Assembly (NCBI GenBank): GCA_002029295.1
Contig: MZGW01000002.1
Coordinates: 164,001 to 228,000 of the forward strand
DNA: 64,000 nucleotides
Direction of reading: 5' to 3'
Origin: Alkalithermobacter paradoxus
GTDB taxonomy: Bacteria > Bacillota > Clostridia > Peptostreptococcales > Peptostreptococcaceae
This document shows positions 16,919-26,065 of this stretch, in pieces; position 1 is the stretch's first letter, and the number at the start of each line of letters is the position of its first letter. The notes under the pieces were generated by a model, which saw only the letters and a program-made list of their open reading frames with translations, was not told the DNA's origin and made no database searches. The translations under genes and the position numbers were made by a program.

Positions 16919-17731
16919 ATGGAAAAAATTATAAGAAGTATATTAATAGTAATTCTATCTTTTTTATCAGTACGATTTGTAAAGTACATAACAAAAAAAA
17001 TATTTGATATTACTAAATTTAATATTCAATACGAAAAAACAGTTAGAAGTATTATAGTATCTCTTGCTTATTATGTAGCTTTCTTTGCATCTTTAGTTAT
17101 TTTACTGAAAGAATATGGTCTTTTAGATTTGAGCAAGTCAACGATAGTTACAGGTGCAGGTATAGTAGGTTTAGTAGCTGGTCTTGGATCTCAAAGTTTG
17201 ATTAAAGATATATTAAATGGATTTTTCATATTATTTGAAAATCAGATGAAAGTAGGAGATTATGTAGTAATCAATGAAAGTTTCAGGGGAACTGTAGAGG
17301 AGATAGGGCTTAGGAGTACAAGTATTAGAGATTGGAATTTAAGAAGAATACACATTCCGAATGGAGAGATAAAATCTATCATAAATTACAATAGAAAGAG
17401 AATGAGAGTGATAGTAGATGTATATGTATCTTATGAAACCGATCCTTACTTAGTTATAGAGGCTCTAGAGGAAGTATGTAAGTCTTTAAATGAAAAATAT
17501 GGTGAATTTCTTTGTAAAAATATGATGAATGAACCTGCAAATCCATTTGATGTATATGGAGTAACTGATATAGATGAGAAAAATATAGGAGCCAAATACA
17601 CTATAACAGGAGTTGTAGAGCCGTTTAAGTACTGGTCTGCACTGAAGGATGCAAGACTTGAAATATTAGTTAAATTTAGAGAAAAGCAAATAAAAATAGC
17701 TTATCCAAGAAGAATTAATATTAATGAATAA
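16919..17731 (+). CDS. Small-conductance mechanosensitive channel (MscS family)
   Basis: Membrane channel released by osmotic downshock. 270 aa from the ATG at 16919, 4-5 bases after AGGAGGT; an in-frame GTG lies inside that RBS. Three transmembrane segments are followed by the pore helix GAGIVGLVAGLGSQSLIKD and the beta domain FENQMKVGDYVVI, all hallmarks of MscS. The C-terminal alpha/beta domain is complete. Confidence 0.94.
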   Translation: MEKIIRSILIVILSFLSVRFVKYITKKIFDITKFNIQYEKTVRSIIVSLAYYVAFFASLVILLKEYGLLDLSKSTIVTGAGIVGLVAGLGSQSLIKDILNGFFILFENQMKVGDYVVINESFRGTVEEIGLRSTSIRDWNLRRIHIPNGEIKSIINYNRKRMRVIVDVYVSYETDPYLVIEALEEVCKSLNEKYGEFLCKNMMNEPANPFDVYGVTDIDEKNIGAKYTITGVVEPFKYWSALKDARLEILVKFREKQIKIAYPRRININE

Positions 17732-17743
17732 TCTTCTTGGATA
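17702..17743. terminator. Inverted repeat at the end of mscS
   Basis: 12-bp arms TATCCAAGAAGA/TCTTCTTGGATA around an 18-base loop, overlapping the stop codon. The T-run is poor (ATTTAAAC), so termination is only probable. Confidence 0.5.
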
Positions 17744-17756
17744 TTTAAACTAAAGC

Positions 17757-18569
17757 TTATTTATTTTTCGACATTGATATAGCTTTTTTAGTACATGCTT
17801 CCATAGCAGATATTATACTTGATCTAAATCCGTTTCTCTCAAGCTCGTAGATGGCTTCTATTGTTGTTCCCCCAGGTGAGCATACCTTATCTTTTAGACT
17901 TCCAGGGTGCTCATTAGTTTGAATAACCATTTTAGCAGCACCTAAAACAGCTTGAGCAGCCAATTTATAAGCCTTATCTCTAGGAATGCCCCTTAAAACT
18001 CCTCCGTCAGCTAAAGCTTCTATCATTAAATAAACATATGCAGGAGATGATCCACTTATAGAAGGAATAACATCCATTAAAGATTCGTCTATAACCTCAG
18101 CTTTACCAAAACTTTCAAATAATCTCAATATGTATTCTTTTTCATGGTTTAGCAAAAGATCATTAAAAGAAATTGCACTCATTCCTTCTCCTACTAAAGA
18201 TGGAGTATTAGGCATAGTTCTTACAACTTTTAAATCTTTACCAAATGAATTTTGAATAAAATTTATATCAATTCCTGCTGCTATTGTAACTATTATATCA
18301 TCTTCGTTTACAAAATCTTTTATTTCATCTATAACACATTTATATTTATTTGGCTTTACAGACAAAAATATTACATCTGAAAACTTCGCTACATCTACGT
18401 TGCTATTTGTAGTCAAGATGCTATATTTTTCTTTTACTACTTCTAACTTAGAATTAGTAGGATTGCTTGCGATAATATCCTTATTTGAAACTATTTTAGA
18501 ATTTACAATTCCTCCTATAATAGCTTGAGCCATGTTTCCACAGCCTATAAATCCTATTTTTTTATTCAT
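17757..18569 (-). CDS. proC: Pyrroline-5-carboxylate reductase ProC
   Basis: NAD(P)H-dependent last step of proline synthesis. 270 aa: N-terminal Rossmann GFIGCGNMAQAI, MPNTPSLVGEG in the middle, and the P5CR signature SGSSPAYVYLMIEALADGGV plus VCSPGGTTIEA near the C-terminus. RBS GGAGG before ATG. It stands alone. Proline is the electron acceptor used by the prd operon 35 kb away, so the gene connects ornithine/glutamate to Stickland reduction. Confidence 0.97.
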   Translation of the reverse strand: MNKKIGFIGCGNMAQAIIGGIVNSKIVSNKDIIASNPTNSKLEVVKEKYSILTTNSNVDVAKFSDVIFLSVKPNKYKCVIDEIKDFVNEDDIIVTIAAGIDINFIQNSFGKDLKVVRTMPNTPSLVGEGMSAISFNDLLLNHEKEYILRLFESFGKAEVIDESLMDVIPSISGSSPAYVYLMIEALADGGVLRGIPRDKAYKLAAQAVLGAAKMVIQTNEHPGSLKDKVCSPGGTTIEAIYELERNGFRSSIISAMEACTKKAISMSKNK

Positions 18570-18712
18570 TCAAATCCTCCTTATTTTAGTATATAAAATC
18601 ATAATACTATACACACTAGTAAAGCTCAACTTATTATTAAGGTGCTTGTACAACAAAAAATATAGTCAATTTTAGAAATATGGTTAATATAATGAGAAAA
18701 AGGGGTGATACT

Positions 18713-19378
18713 TTGAACAGAGCGGACATCATATACAGGTTACTCCTTGCTATGTTTATAGGGGGGATAGTTGGTATAGAAAGGGAGAAGTCGAATCAGT
18801 GGGCAGGTTTTAGAACCCATGTATTAGTTGCTGTTGGATCTTGCGTTGCTGCTATGACATCTTTATTGTTATTTGAAGAATATAGAAGTGTTATAAATTT
18901 AGATCCAGGGCGTATACCTGCACAAGTATTGTCAGGAGTAGGTTTTTTAGGTGCAGGAGCTATATTAAAAACTCAAAACAGTATAAGAGGGTTAACGACT
19001 GCTGCTGGCATTTGGGTTATGGCAAGTGTTGGGCTTGCTATAGGATATGGATACTATTATCTTAGTATAATGGTTTTAGTATTTTTGCTTATAACATTGT
19101 ACATGTTAAGGATAATGGAAAAAAAGATAGTACTTAGCAAAACTTCTAACTTTTATGTATATACAACTAATATATCAGACACAGTATCTACAGTAGTTCA
19201 AACATTAGAAAGAAATAAAGTAATAATAAAGAATATAGAAATATCTCATACTGAAAGCTCTAATAAATTTTGGGCTATAAATATAACAATAGCCTACAAT
19301 AGCAAAATATCTATAAAAAAGATACTAGAGAGAATACTAGACTCTCAAGATGTTGTAAAGGTAGATTATATAGAGTAA
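18713..19378 (+). CDS. MgtC/SapB family membrane protein
   Basis: 221 aa from the TTG at 18713, which follows AGGGGTGAT; an ATG at 18680 is in frame but has no RBS. The start then gives the family-typical N-terminus with RLLLAMFIGGIVGIERE, followed by FRTHVLVAVGS and GVGFLGAGAILK, conserved throughout MgtC proteins. About four to five membrane helices, then a cytoplasmic ACT-like tail (residues 145-221). Function (magnesium or acid stress) is by family only. Confidence 0.9.
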   Translation: MNRADIIYRLLLAMFIGGIVGIEREKSNQWAGFRTHVLVAVGSCVAAMTSLLLFEEYRSVINLDPGRIPAQVLSGVGFLGAGAILKTQNSIRGLTTAAGIWVMASVGLAIGYGYYYLSIMVLVFLLITLYMLRIMEKKIVLSKTSNFYVYTTNISDTVSTVVQTLERNKVIIKNIEISHTESSNKFWAINITIAYNSKISIKKILERILDSQDVVKVDYIE

Positions 19379-19405
19379 AAATATGGTATATTTATTATAT
19401 AAAAT

Positions 19406-19413
19406 GTTATAAT
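19406..19413 (+). promoter_or_regulatory. Extended -10 promoter element before pepF
   Basis: TG-T-TATAAT (TATAAT at 19408-19413) with no convincing -35 box. Confidence 0.45.
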
Positions 19414-19498
19414 GTAGGAGATATTTTAGTGAGAATTTAATAATTAAAAAAGGAAATAACTATAAATATATTTGATAATAAAGTTTTGGAGGTAAAGT

Positions 19499-21283
19499 AT
19501 GGGAAAAAAGAGAAATGAGATAAACGACAAATATAAATGGGATCTTGAGAGTATTTACGATAGCGAAGAAAAGTTAAGAGATGATTTTGAAAAAGTAAAA
19601 AAACTTTTATCTGATATAGAAAAATACAAAGGTAAATTAGGAGATAATGCAGAAAGTTTATACAATGCGTTATCTCTTTATGAAAATATTGCAAGAACAT
19701 CTGAAAGTATATATGTGTATACTCATATGAAGCAGCATGAGGATAACACAAATACTAAAAATCAAGCACTATCTGGTAAATCTGAAATGTTATCTACAGA
19801 GATATCTACTGCTACATCATTTATAGTTCCAGAAATTATAAGTATAGATGAAAGTAAAATAAATGAATTCATGAAAAATGAAAACTTAAAATGTTACAAA
19901 AGATTTATAAACGAAATACTTAGGAAAAAGCCATATACATTATCTCCTAGAGAAGAAGAAATCTTAGCATCATCTTCTGATGTAGCAAATGCTATCGAAA
20001 ACACATATGAGATGCTTTCTTTTGCAGATCTTAAATTTCCTGAAATTAATGATGAAAATGGGCAAAAGGTTCAGATAACTCACGGGAACTATTCTACTTT
20101 TATGCAAAGTAAAAACAGAGATGTAAGAAAAAGTGCATTCACAAGCATGTACGAAACTTATAGTAAATATAAAAATACATTTGCATCTACATTATCAGGT
20201 GGAATAAAAAGAGAAATATTTTACTCTAAGATAAGAGGATATAACTCTGCTATAGAGGCATCTTTGTTTCAGGACGATATAAATATAAAGGTTTATGATA
20301 ATTTATTAGATGTGATAAGTGAAAATATAAATTTACTTCATAGATACCTTAAGTTAAAGAAAGAATTTCTAGGACTAGATGAACTTCATATGTATGACTT
20401 ATACGTTCCACTAGTACAGAACTTTGATATGAAGGTAAGCTACGAAAAAGCACAAGAACTGATACTTAATGCTTTGAGGCCTTTAGGTGATGAATATGTA
20501 AGTTTGGTTAAAAAGTGTTTTGATGAAAGATGGATAGATGTTTATGAAAATGAAGGGAAAAAAGGTGGAGCTTACTCTTGGGGAAGTTATGATTCACATC
20601 CATTTATATTAATGAATTATAAAGATGATTTAAATTCATTGTTTACACTAGCTCATGAGATTGGTCACTCTATTCATAGTTATTATTCAAGAAAAAACCA
20701 GCCATATATAGATTCTAGATACAAGATATTCGTAGCAGAAGTTGCATCTACATTAAATGAACAGCTTCTTATGGATTATATGCTAAAAAATTCTAGTAGT
20801 AAAGAAGAAAGACTTTATTTACTAAATTATTATCTAGAGCAATTTAGGACTACAGTATATAGACAAGTAATGTTTGCTGAATTTGAAAAAATAACTCATG
20901 AGAAAATTGAAAATAAAGAGTCTTTAACTTCTGAACAATTTTGTGATATATATTACGATTTAAATGTAAAATATCATGGAAAAGACATGGTTGTAGATAA
21001 AGATATACAATTTGAGTGGGCTAGAGTTCCTCATTTTTATTCTAATTTTTATGTATATAAATATGCAACTGGATTTGCCGCTGCATCTACACTTAGTTTT
21101 AAAATATTAAACAAAGAGAGTGAATCTGTCGATAAATATATAGAGTTCTTAAAAAGTGGAGGATCTGATTATCCACTTAATCAATTAAGAAAAGCTGGTG
21201 TAGATATGGAAGATAAAACTTCTATCGAGATAGCTTTAAGAACATTTGAAGACTTAATAAATAAACTAGAACAAGAAAGGTAA
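19499..21283 (+). CDS. pepF: Oligoendopeptidase F (M3B metallopeptidase)
   Basis: Cytoplasmic zinc peptidase that cuts short peptides. 594 aa, the family length. The zinc motif HEIGHS lies near residue 385, with the third ligand Glu in the following FVAEVASTLNEQL helix. The N-terminal helical domain (KYKWDLESIYDS onward) is intact. RBS GGAGGT. Monocistronic, ending at a strong terminator. Peptide breakdown fits an amino-acid fermenter. Confidence 0.96.
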   Translation: MGKKRNEINDKYKWDLESIYDSEEKLRDDFEKVKKLLSDIEKYKGKLGDNAESLYNALSLYENIARTSESIYVYTHMKQHEDNTNTKNQALSGKSEMLSTEISTATSFIVPEIISIDESKINEFMKNENLKCYKRFINEILRKKPYTLSPREEEILASSSDVANAIENTYEMLSFADLKFPEINDENGQKVQITHGNYSTFMQSKNRDVRKSAFTSMYETYSKYKNTFASTLSGGIKREIFYSKIRGYNSAIEASLFQDDINIKVYDNLLDVISENINLLHRYLKLKKEFLGLDELHMYDLYVPLVQNFDMKVSYEKAQELILNALRPLGDEYVSLVKKCFDERWIDVYENEGKKGGAYSWGSYDSHPFILMNYKDDLNSLFTLAHEIGHSIHSYYSRKNQPYIDSRYKIFVAEVASTLNEQLLMDYMLKNSSSKEERLYLLNYYLEQFRTTVYRQVMFAEFEKITHEKIENKESLTSEQFCDIYYDLNVKYHGKDMVVDKDIQFEWARVPHFYSNFYVYKYATGFAAASTLSFKILNKESESVDKYIEFLKSGGSDYPLNQLRKAGVDMEDKTSIEIALRTFEDLINKLEQER

Positions 21284-21290
21284 TAAATAA

Positions 21291-21324
21291 AACACCTATA
21301 ATAAAATTAATTATAGGTGTTTTT
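21291..21324 (+). terminator. Terminator after pepF
   Basis: A 12-bp stem AACACCTATAAT/ATTATAGGTGTT with a 7-base loop and five Ts. The hairpin ends only 17 bases before the next start codon. Confidence 0.88.
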
Positions 21325-21340
21325 AGGTATGGGGTGGTTT

Positions 21341-22438
21341 ATGAGACTTGTAAATATAAATTATATAGACGTAGATAAGTATGAATACTATCTTGGTAGA
21401 ACCGTTAGTAGTGAAGGTGTTGTTTTATTAAAGCAAGGTGTAAAGTTAAATGAGAACTATGTAAAACAACTAAATTTAAAAGGAATACATTATATATATG
21501 TTATAGATGAAGTATCTGAAGGTATAGAAATCAAGGAAGTTATATCACCAGATAAATATTTTAAAATGAAAGATGTAGTAAAAGATCAGTTTAATAAGGT
21601 TAAGAAAAATGTGAATATAGGACTTAATATGAATATCATAAATAATACTGTGGATGATATTTTGACTATGCTAACTTCAAACAAAGATATATATTTGAGT
21701 ATAAATGAGATGAGAAATATGGATGATTATTTATATGAACATAGCCTAAATGTTGCTATATCTTGCCTTTATACAGGTATACTTTTGAAGTATGACAAAA
21801 TGAAGCTTCATAAGTTAGCTGTTGGAGCTCTTCTTCATGATGTAGGAAAGTTATTTATAGATCCAAAAGTATTGAACAAGCCTTCAAATTTAACTATTGA
21901 AGAAAGAAAAGAAATAGAAAAGCATCCTGAACTTGGATATAGATTTATATCAGATAACTACGGAAATCAAATACAACCACAGAGTAAACAAATTATACTT
22001 CAACATCATGAAAAATGGAATGGAAGCGGTTATCCTAATCAACTATCTGGAGAAAGAATATATGAAATGGCTAGAATATGTTGTATATGTGATGCGTTTG
22101 ATGCATTGACATCTAAGAGGGTATATAGAAATCCTATGCCTATTTATTTAGCATCTGAATATATATATTCTCTTGGAAATATAGAATTTGACTTTGAAAT
22201 AGCAAAATTATTTTTATCTAAAATTGTTAGATTTAAGGAAGGAAGTATTGTTAAGTTATCGGATGGATCTAAAGGAATAGTTTACTCTCAAAATAAATCT
22301 GCACTTGATAGACCTATTATAAAGTTATTAGTAAGTAAAGAAGGATATAGTATTGGTCACAAAAACATATTTATAGATTTATTGGAGGAAAAGACACTGT
22401 TTATAGAGAAACAATTAGAAAGTACAATTTTAGATTAG
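21341..22438 (+). CDS. HD-GYP domain protein (probable c-di-GMP phosphodiesterase)
   Basis: 365 aa from the ATG at 21341 (RBS GGGGTGG; the in-frame GTG at 21317 lies in the pepF terminator). A ~100-residue N-terminal domain precedes the HD-GYP core: HSLNVA, HDVGK, HHEKWNGSGYP and DAFDALTSKR. These metal ligands and the GYP motif are intact, so cyclic-di-GMP hydrolysis is likely. The next gene, a histidine kinase, starts 9 bases downstream. Confidence 0.9.
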   Translation: MRLVNINYIDVDKYEYYLGRTVSSEGVVLLKQGVKLNENYVKQLNLKGIHYIYVIDEVSEGIEIKEVISPDKYFKMKDVVKDQFNKVKKNVNIGLNMNIINNTVDDILTMLTSNKDIYLSINEMRNMDDYLYEHSLNVAISCLYTGILLKYDKMKLHKLAVGALLHDVGKLFIDPKVLNKPSNLTIEERKEIEKHPELGYRFISDNYGNQIQPQSKQIILQHHEKWNGSGYPNQLSGERIYEMARICCICDAFDALTSKRVYRNPMPIYLASEYIYSLGNIEFDFEIAKLFLSKIVRFKEGSIVKLSDGSKGIVYSQNKSALDRPIIKLLVSKEGYSIGHKNIFIDLLEEKTLFIEKQLESTILD

Positions 22439-22446
22439 GTGATTTT

Positions 22447-23751
22447 ATGAACAAGATTAAAAAGATGCTCTTAATAGCTTTTTCTATAGCTTTAATATCA
22501 CAGGTATATATAAATTTATTTTCTAATAATTTTAGAATATCTTTAGCTGTGATATTTTTTCCTATATTTTTGCTAAATTACAGTCAATTAAATGTTATTG
22601 CTACATCAATTATCACTTCGTTTACTGTATTTATATTTAGAAGTGTTATACATTATTATAGTGTTTATAGTGAAGCAGCATTTATAATCAACTACCCTGT
22701 TATATTTTTTTATATATTATATGGAATAGGTTTTTATATACTTGATATAAGGAATGAAAAAGATACAATTAAAGTAATATTAAGTCTTTGGATTTGCGAT
22801 TTTATTTCTAATTTATTTGAAGTATTAATTAGAACTGAAAATATTGTTAATATAGATATATACAGTGTATCTAAGATACTTGCGATAATAGCACTTATAA
22901 GGGTTATACTAGTATTTCTTATAATTACTTTGACAAAGCACTATAAACTACTTCTGATGAAAGAAGAACATGAAGAAAGATATAGAAAGCTTATTTTATT
23001 GATATCTAGCTTAAAATCAGAAATATATTTAATGAACAAAAATATTGATAATATAGAGCTTGTTATGAACAATGCTTTCAAATTATACAAAGATATGTCA
23101 GATGAAAATGCAAATCAAACATCCTTAGCTCTTTCTATAGCTAAGGATGTTCATGAAATAAAGAAAGATTATATAAGGGTTATAAGAGGAATTGAAGAAC
23201 TTACTGTAAACAAAATAGAATATACTAAGATGAGTTTAAAGGATATATTTTATATTTTAGAAGATAGCACGAGTAAGTATATATCAGCCGAAGGAAAAGA
23301 TATAGACATTATTTTTCAAAGGGAAGGAAATTTTTATACTAAATATCACTATACGCTTATATCTATACTTAGGAATTTAATACAGAACTCAATAGAATCT
23401 ATAGATACTATAGGTCAAAAGGGAACTATAATGGTTAGACATTTTGAAGATAATGATGTTCACAATTTCATAGTGTATGATAATGGAAAAGGAATTAAAC
23501 AAAAGGATATTGATTATATATTTAACCCTGGATTTTCCACTAAATTCAATAACAAAACAGGGGACATAAATAGGGGTCTAGGTCTAACTTTAGTCAAAGA
23601 TATAGTTGAAAATGAATTTAGTGGAAGAATAAAAGTCAACTCTCAGTATGAAGATGGAACTATATTTGAGATAAAGATTCCAAAGATAAAGATAGAGTAT
23701 ATTAAGTCACAAGAGGGGGATGGTGATGAATATGAGGTTTTACATAGTTGA
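22447..23751 (+). CDS. Sensor histidine kinase, GHKL type (GlnK/YcbA-like)
   Basis: 434 aa. Residues ~5-175 form six or so membrane helices; no periplasmic sensor domain is evident. The cytoplasmic part has a dimerisation helix and a GHKL ATPase: N box RNLIQNSIESID, G1 DNGKGI, and G2 NRGLGLTLVKDIV. A conventional phospho-His H-box is weak, the nearest being HEIKKDYIRVIRGI (about residue 237), which resembles the GlnK/DcuS style. Overlaps the response-regulator gene. Confidence 0.88.
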   Translation: MNKIKKMLLIAFSIALISQVYINLFSNNFRISLAVIFFPIFLLNYSQLNVIATSIITSFTVFIFRSVIHYYSVYSEAAFIINYPVIFFYILYGIGFYILDIRNEKDTIKVILSLWICDFISNLFEVLIRTENIVNIDIYSVSKILAIIALIRVILVFLIITLTKHYKLLLMKEEHEERYRKLILLISSLKSEIYLMNKNIDNIELVMNNAFKLYKDMSDENANQTSLALSIAKDVHEIKKDYIRVIRGIEELTVNKIEYTKMSLKDIFYILEDSTSKYISAEGKDIDIIFQREGNFYTKYHYTLISILRNLIQNSIESIDTIGQKGTIMVRHFEDNDVHNFIVYDNGKGIKQKDIDYIFNPGFSTKFNNKTGDINRGLGLTLVKDIVENEFSGRIKVNSQYEDGTIFEIKIPKIKIEYIKSQEGDGDEYEVLHS

Positions 23752-24565
23752 TGATGATATAAATATAGTAAAGATACTTGAAAATATAATTGAAGACAAG
23801 AATATAGGTGAAGTTGTTGGATACTCTACAAGTGGATTAGAATGCGTTGATGACATAAATTTCAAAAAACCAGACATAATTATAGTAGATCTGTTGATGC
23901 CAGGTAAAGATGGAATAGAAGTTGTAGAAGATATAAAAAGTATGAATAATACTTTTAAAATTATAATGATATCGCAGGTTTCTTCTAAGGATTTAATAGA
24001 ACAAGCATATTCAAAGGGAATTGAATTTTTTATAAGTAAGCCTATAAATATAGTTGAAGTTGTGAAAGTTATAGAAAATGTAATAGACAAGATAAAAATG
24101 GAAAAAACTCTTGGAAAAATAAAGAATATGTTCACTAACTTAGAATTAAAACAAGATGAGGAAAGTAACAAATCGGGCACTGAAAAAATAAGATTTATAC
24201 TATCAAAACTTGGTATATTAGGAGAAATAGGAAGTAAAGATATAATAAATATCTGTGAATATTTAATAAATAGCAAGCAAAAAATGTTTAATTATAAAGT
24301 AAGTGAGATATGTGAAAAATTAAGCGACAATCCAAAGGCCATGGAACAAAGAATAAGACGAGCTTTGAATAAAGGACTTACTAATATTGCAAGTTTGGGA
24401 ATAGAAGATTATATGAATGAAGATTTCGTATCTTACTCAAATACATTGTATAACTTTGAAGATGTAAGGCTTCAAATGGATTACATAAGAAACAAAAATA
24501 CATATGGTGGCAAGGTTAGTATAAAGAAGTTTATAGAAGGATTACTGCTACACAATGAATGTTGA
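23726..24565 (+). CDS. Response regulator with YcbB-type C-terminal domain (GlnL-like)
   Basis: The receiver domain (residues 1-125) shows the acidic DDD pocket, the phospho-acceptor Asp in IIVDLLMPG and the Lys in ISKPINI. The C-terminal half (~150-275) matches the YcbB/GlnL DNA-binding domain rather than OmpR or NarL types (ISKLGILGEIGSKDI, NPKAMEQRIRRAL). I prefer the ATG at 23726, 7 bases after GAGGGG; 23720 and 23732 are alternatives. Translationally coupled to the kinase. In Bacillus GlnKL controls glutamine use; here the target is probably the adjacent symporter gene. Confidence 0.86.
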   Translation: MNMRFYIVDDDINIVKILENIIEDKNIGEVVGYSTSGLECVDDINFKKPDIIIVDLLMPGKDGIEVVEDIKSMNNTFKIIMISQVSSKDLIEQAYSKGIEFFISKPINIVEVVKVIENVIDKIKMEKTLGKIKNMFTNLELKQDEESNKSGTEKIRFILSKLGILGEIGSKDIINICEYLINSKQKMFNYKVSEICEKLSDNPKAMEQRIRRALNKGLTNIASLGIEDYMNEDFVSYSNTLYNFEDVRLQMDYIRNKNTYGGKVSIKKFIEGLLLHNEC

Positions 24566-24615
24566 TATTTAGAAATATTCAATTTACTGAATAATTTAAA
24601 TTTTTCAAAATATTT

Positions 24616-24645
24616 TTGAGTTTTTTTGTAACTCCCTTTTATAAT
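24616..24645 (+). promoter_or_regulatory. Promoter of the DAACS symporter gene
   Basis: TTGAGT (24616-24621), 18-bp spacer, TATAAT (24640-24645). It lies in the 112-base gap after the response regulator, so the symporter can be transcribed on its own. Confidence 0.6.
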
Positions 24646-24677
24646 GAAAGAAAATAAAATAAAGGGGAGGGGTAAAA

Positions 24678-25952
24678 ATGAAAAAGAAAGCAAGTCTTAC
24701 TTCTAAGATTTTTGCAGGACTTATTTTAGGTGCTATATTTGGAATTATACTTAGTAAAGTTCCAGGCGGATTTATTAAAGACACATTACTTATCAACGGA
24801 ATATTTAAGCTAGCAGGTAGAGGATTTATAAACGGAATAAGAATGCTTGTAGTACCACTTGTATTTGTTTCTCTTGTATGTGGATCAGCAGCTATTGGAG
24901 ATGTAAAGAAATTAGGAAGAGTTGGAGTTAAAACTTTAGGGTTTTATATGGTTACAACTGCTATAGCTATAACGATAGCTTTAGTTTTAGGAAATGTTAT
25001 AAATCCAGGTGTTGGACTTGATTTATCTAAAGTTATGACATCAGAGCCTACGATAGGTCAGGCAAGTCCTTTAGTTGATATAATAATAGATATGATACCA
25101 ATAAACCCAATTCAGTCTATGGCTGAAGGATCAATGCTACAAATTATCGTATTTTCACTTTTAACTGGGCTTAGTATAGCTTTAGTTGGAGAAAAAGCAC
25201 AGCCAGTATTTAAAATATTTGAGTCGTTAAATGAAGTAATAATGAAGATGGTAGGGGTTGTTATGTTATTTGCTCCATATGGAGTATTTGCATTAATAGC
25301 TAACACATTTGCAACAGTTGGATTTGATGCTATGTGGCCTCTTGCTAAGTATATGATAGGAGTTTTGTTAGCTTTAGCAATTCATGCAACAGCAACTTAT
25401 ATGGGAATACTAAGTTTAATTGGAAAGTTAAATCCGGTTATATTCTTTAAAAAGTTTGCACCAACTATGAGCGTTGCGTTCTCAACTTCATCAAGTAATG
25501 CTACATTACCACTTACTATAGAAACAGCTGAGGAAAAATTAGGTGTATCAAAGAGCGTTGCGTCATTTACTTTACCGCTTGGAGCTACAATTAATATGGA
25601 TGGAACAGCTATAATGCAAGGTGTAGCTGTAGTATTTATATCTCAGATATATGGAATAGAATTATCATTACAAGCATTCCTTACTGTAATAGTAACAGCT
25701 ACTTTAGCATCTGTAGGTACAGCAGGAGTTCCTGGTGTTGGTCTTATAACTTTATCTATGGTACTTCAGTCTGTAGGATTGCCAGTTGAAGGGATAGCTT
25801 TAATAATAGGAATAGATAGATTATTAGATATGAGTAGAACTGTTGTTAATATAACAGGAGATACTGTTTGTACACTTGTTGTAGCTAAATCAGAAGGAGA
25901 ATTTGATGAGAGTATATATTACTCAGATGTAAAAAAAGAAATTACAGCTTAA
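24678..25952 (+). CDS. Dicarboxylate/amino acid:cation symporter (GltP/GltT family)
   Basis: Sodium- or proton-coupled uptake of glutamate, aspartate or C4-dicarboxylates. 424 aa. The DAACS hallmarks are clear: the serine-rich re-entrant loop AFSTSSSNATLPLT (~residue 275), the GATINMDGTA helix (~305) and the DRLLDMSRTVVNITGD substrate-binding helix (~380). The Arg in MSRTVVN is the residue that favours acidic amino acids in characterised homologues. Adjacent to a GlnKL-like two-component system. Confidence 0.94.
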   Translation: MKKKASLTSKIFAGLILGAIFGIILSKVPGGFIKDTLLINGIFKLAGRGFINGIRMLVVPLVFVSLVCGSAAIGDVKKLGRVGVKTLGFYMVTTAIAITIALVLGNVINPGVGLDLSKVMTSEPTIGQASPLVDIIIDMIPINPIQSMAEGSMLQIIVFSLLTGLSIALVGEKAQPVFKIFESLNEVIMKMVGVVMLFAPYGVFALIANTFATVGFDAMWPLAKYMIGVLLALAIHATATYMGILSLIGKLNPVIFFKKFAPTMSVAFSTSSSNATLPLTIETAEEKLGVSKSVASFTLPLGATINMDGTAIMQGVAVVFISQIYGIELSLQAFLTVIVTATLASVGTAGVPGVGLITLSMVLQSVGLPVEGIALIIGIDRLLDMSRTVVNITGDTVCTLVVAKSEGEFDESIYYSDVKKEITA

Positions 25953-25954
25953 TC

Positions 25955-25998
25955 AAAAATAGGGGTAGATATGAAATCATATCTATCCCTATTTTTTT
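25955..25998 (+). terminator. Terminator after the symporter gene
   Basis: A long stem AAAATAGGGGTAGATATG/CATATCTATCCCTATTTT with one unpaired G, a four-base loop and seven Ts. Confidence 0.92.
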
Positions 25999-26020
25999 CG
26001 AATAATACATAGTAAAATTT

Positions 26021-26028
26021 GGTATAAT
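26021..26028 (+). promoter_or_regulatory. Extended -10 promoter element before znuC-like gene
   Basis: TGGTATAAT around 26020-26028: an ideal TG-N-TATAAT extended -10 with no clear -35. No convincing Zur box is seen. Confidence 0.5.
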
Positions 26029-26065
26029 ATATAGTTAAGATGTAGGTTTTAGCAGGAGGGATTAT

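Noticed and set aside
23740-24276. Minus-strand reading frame opposite the response regulator gene
   Set aside because: Ser/Ile-rich shadow of the receiver-domain gene, with no RBS or motif.
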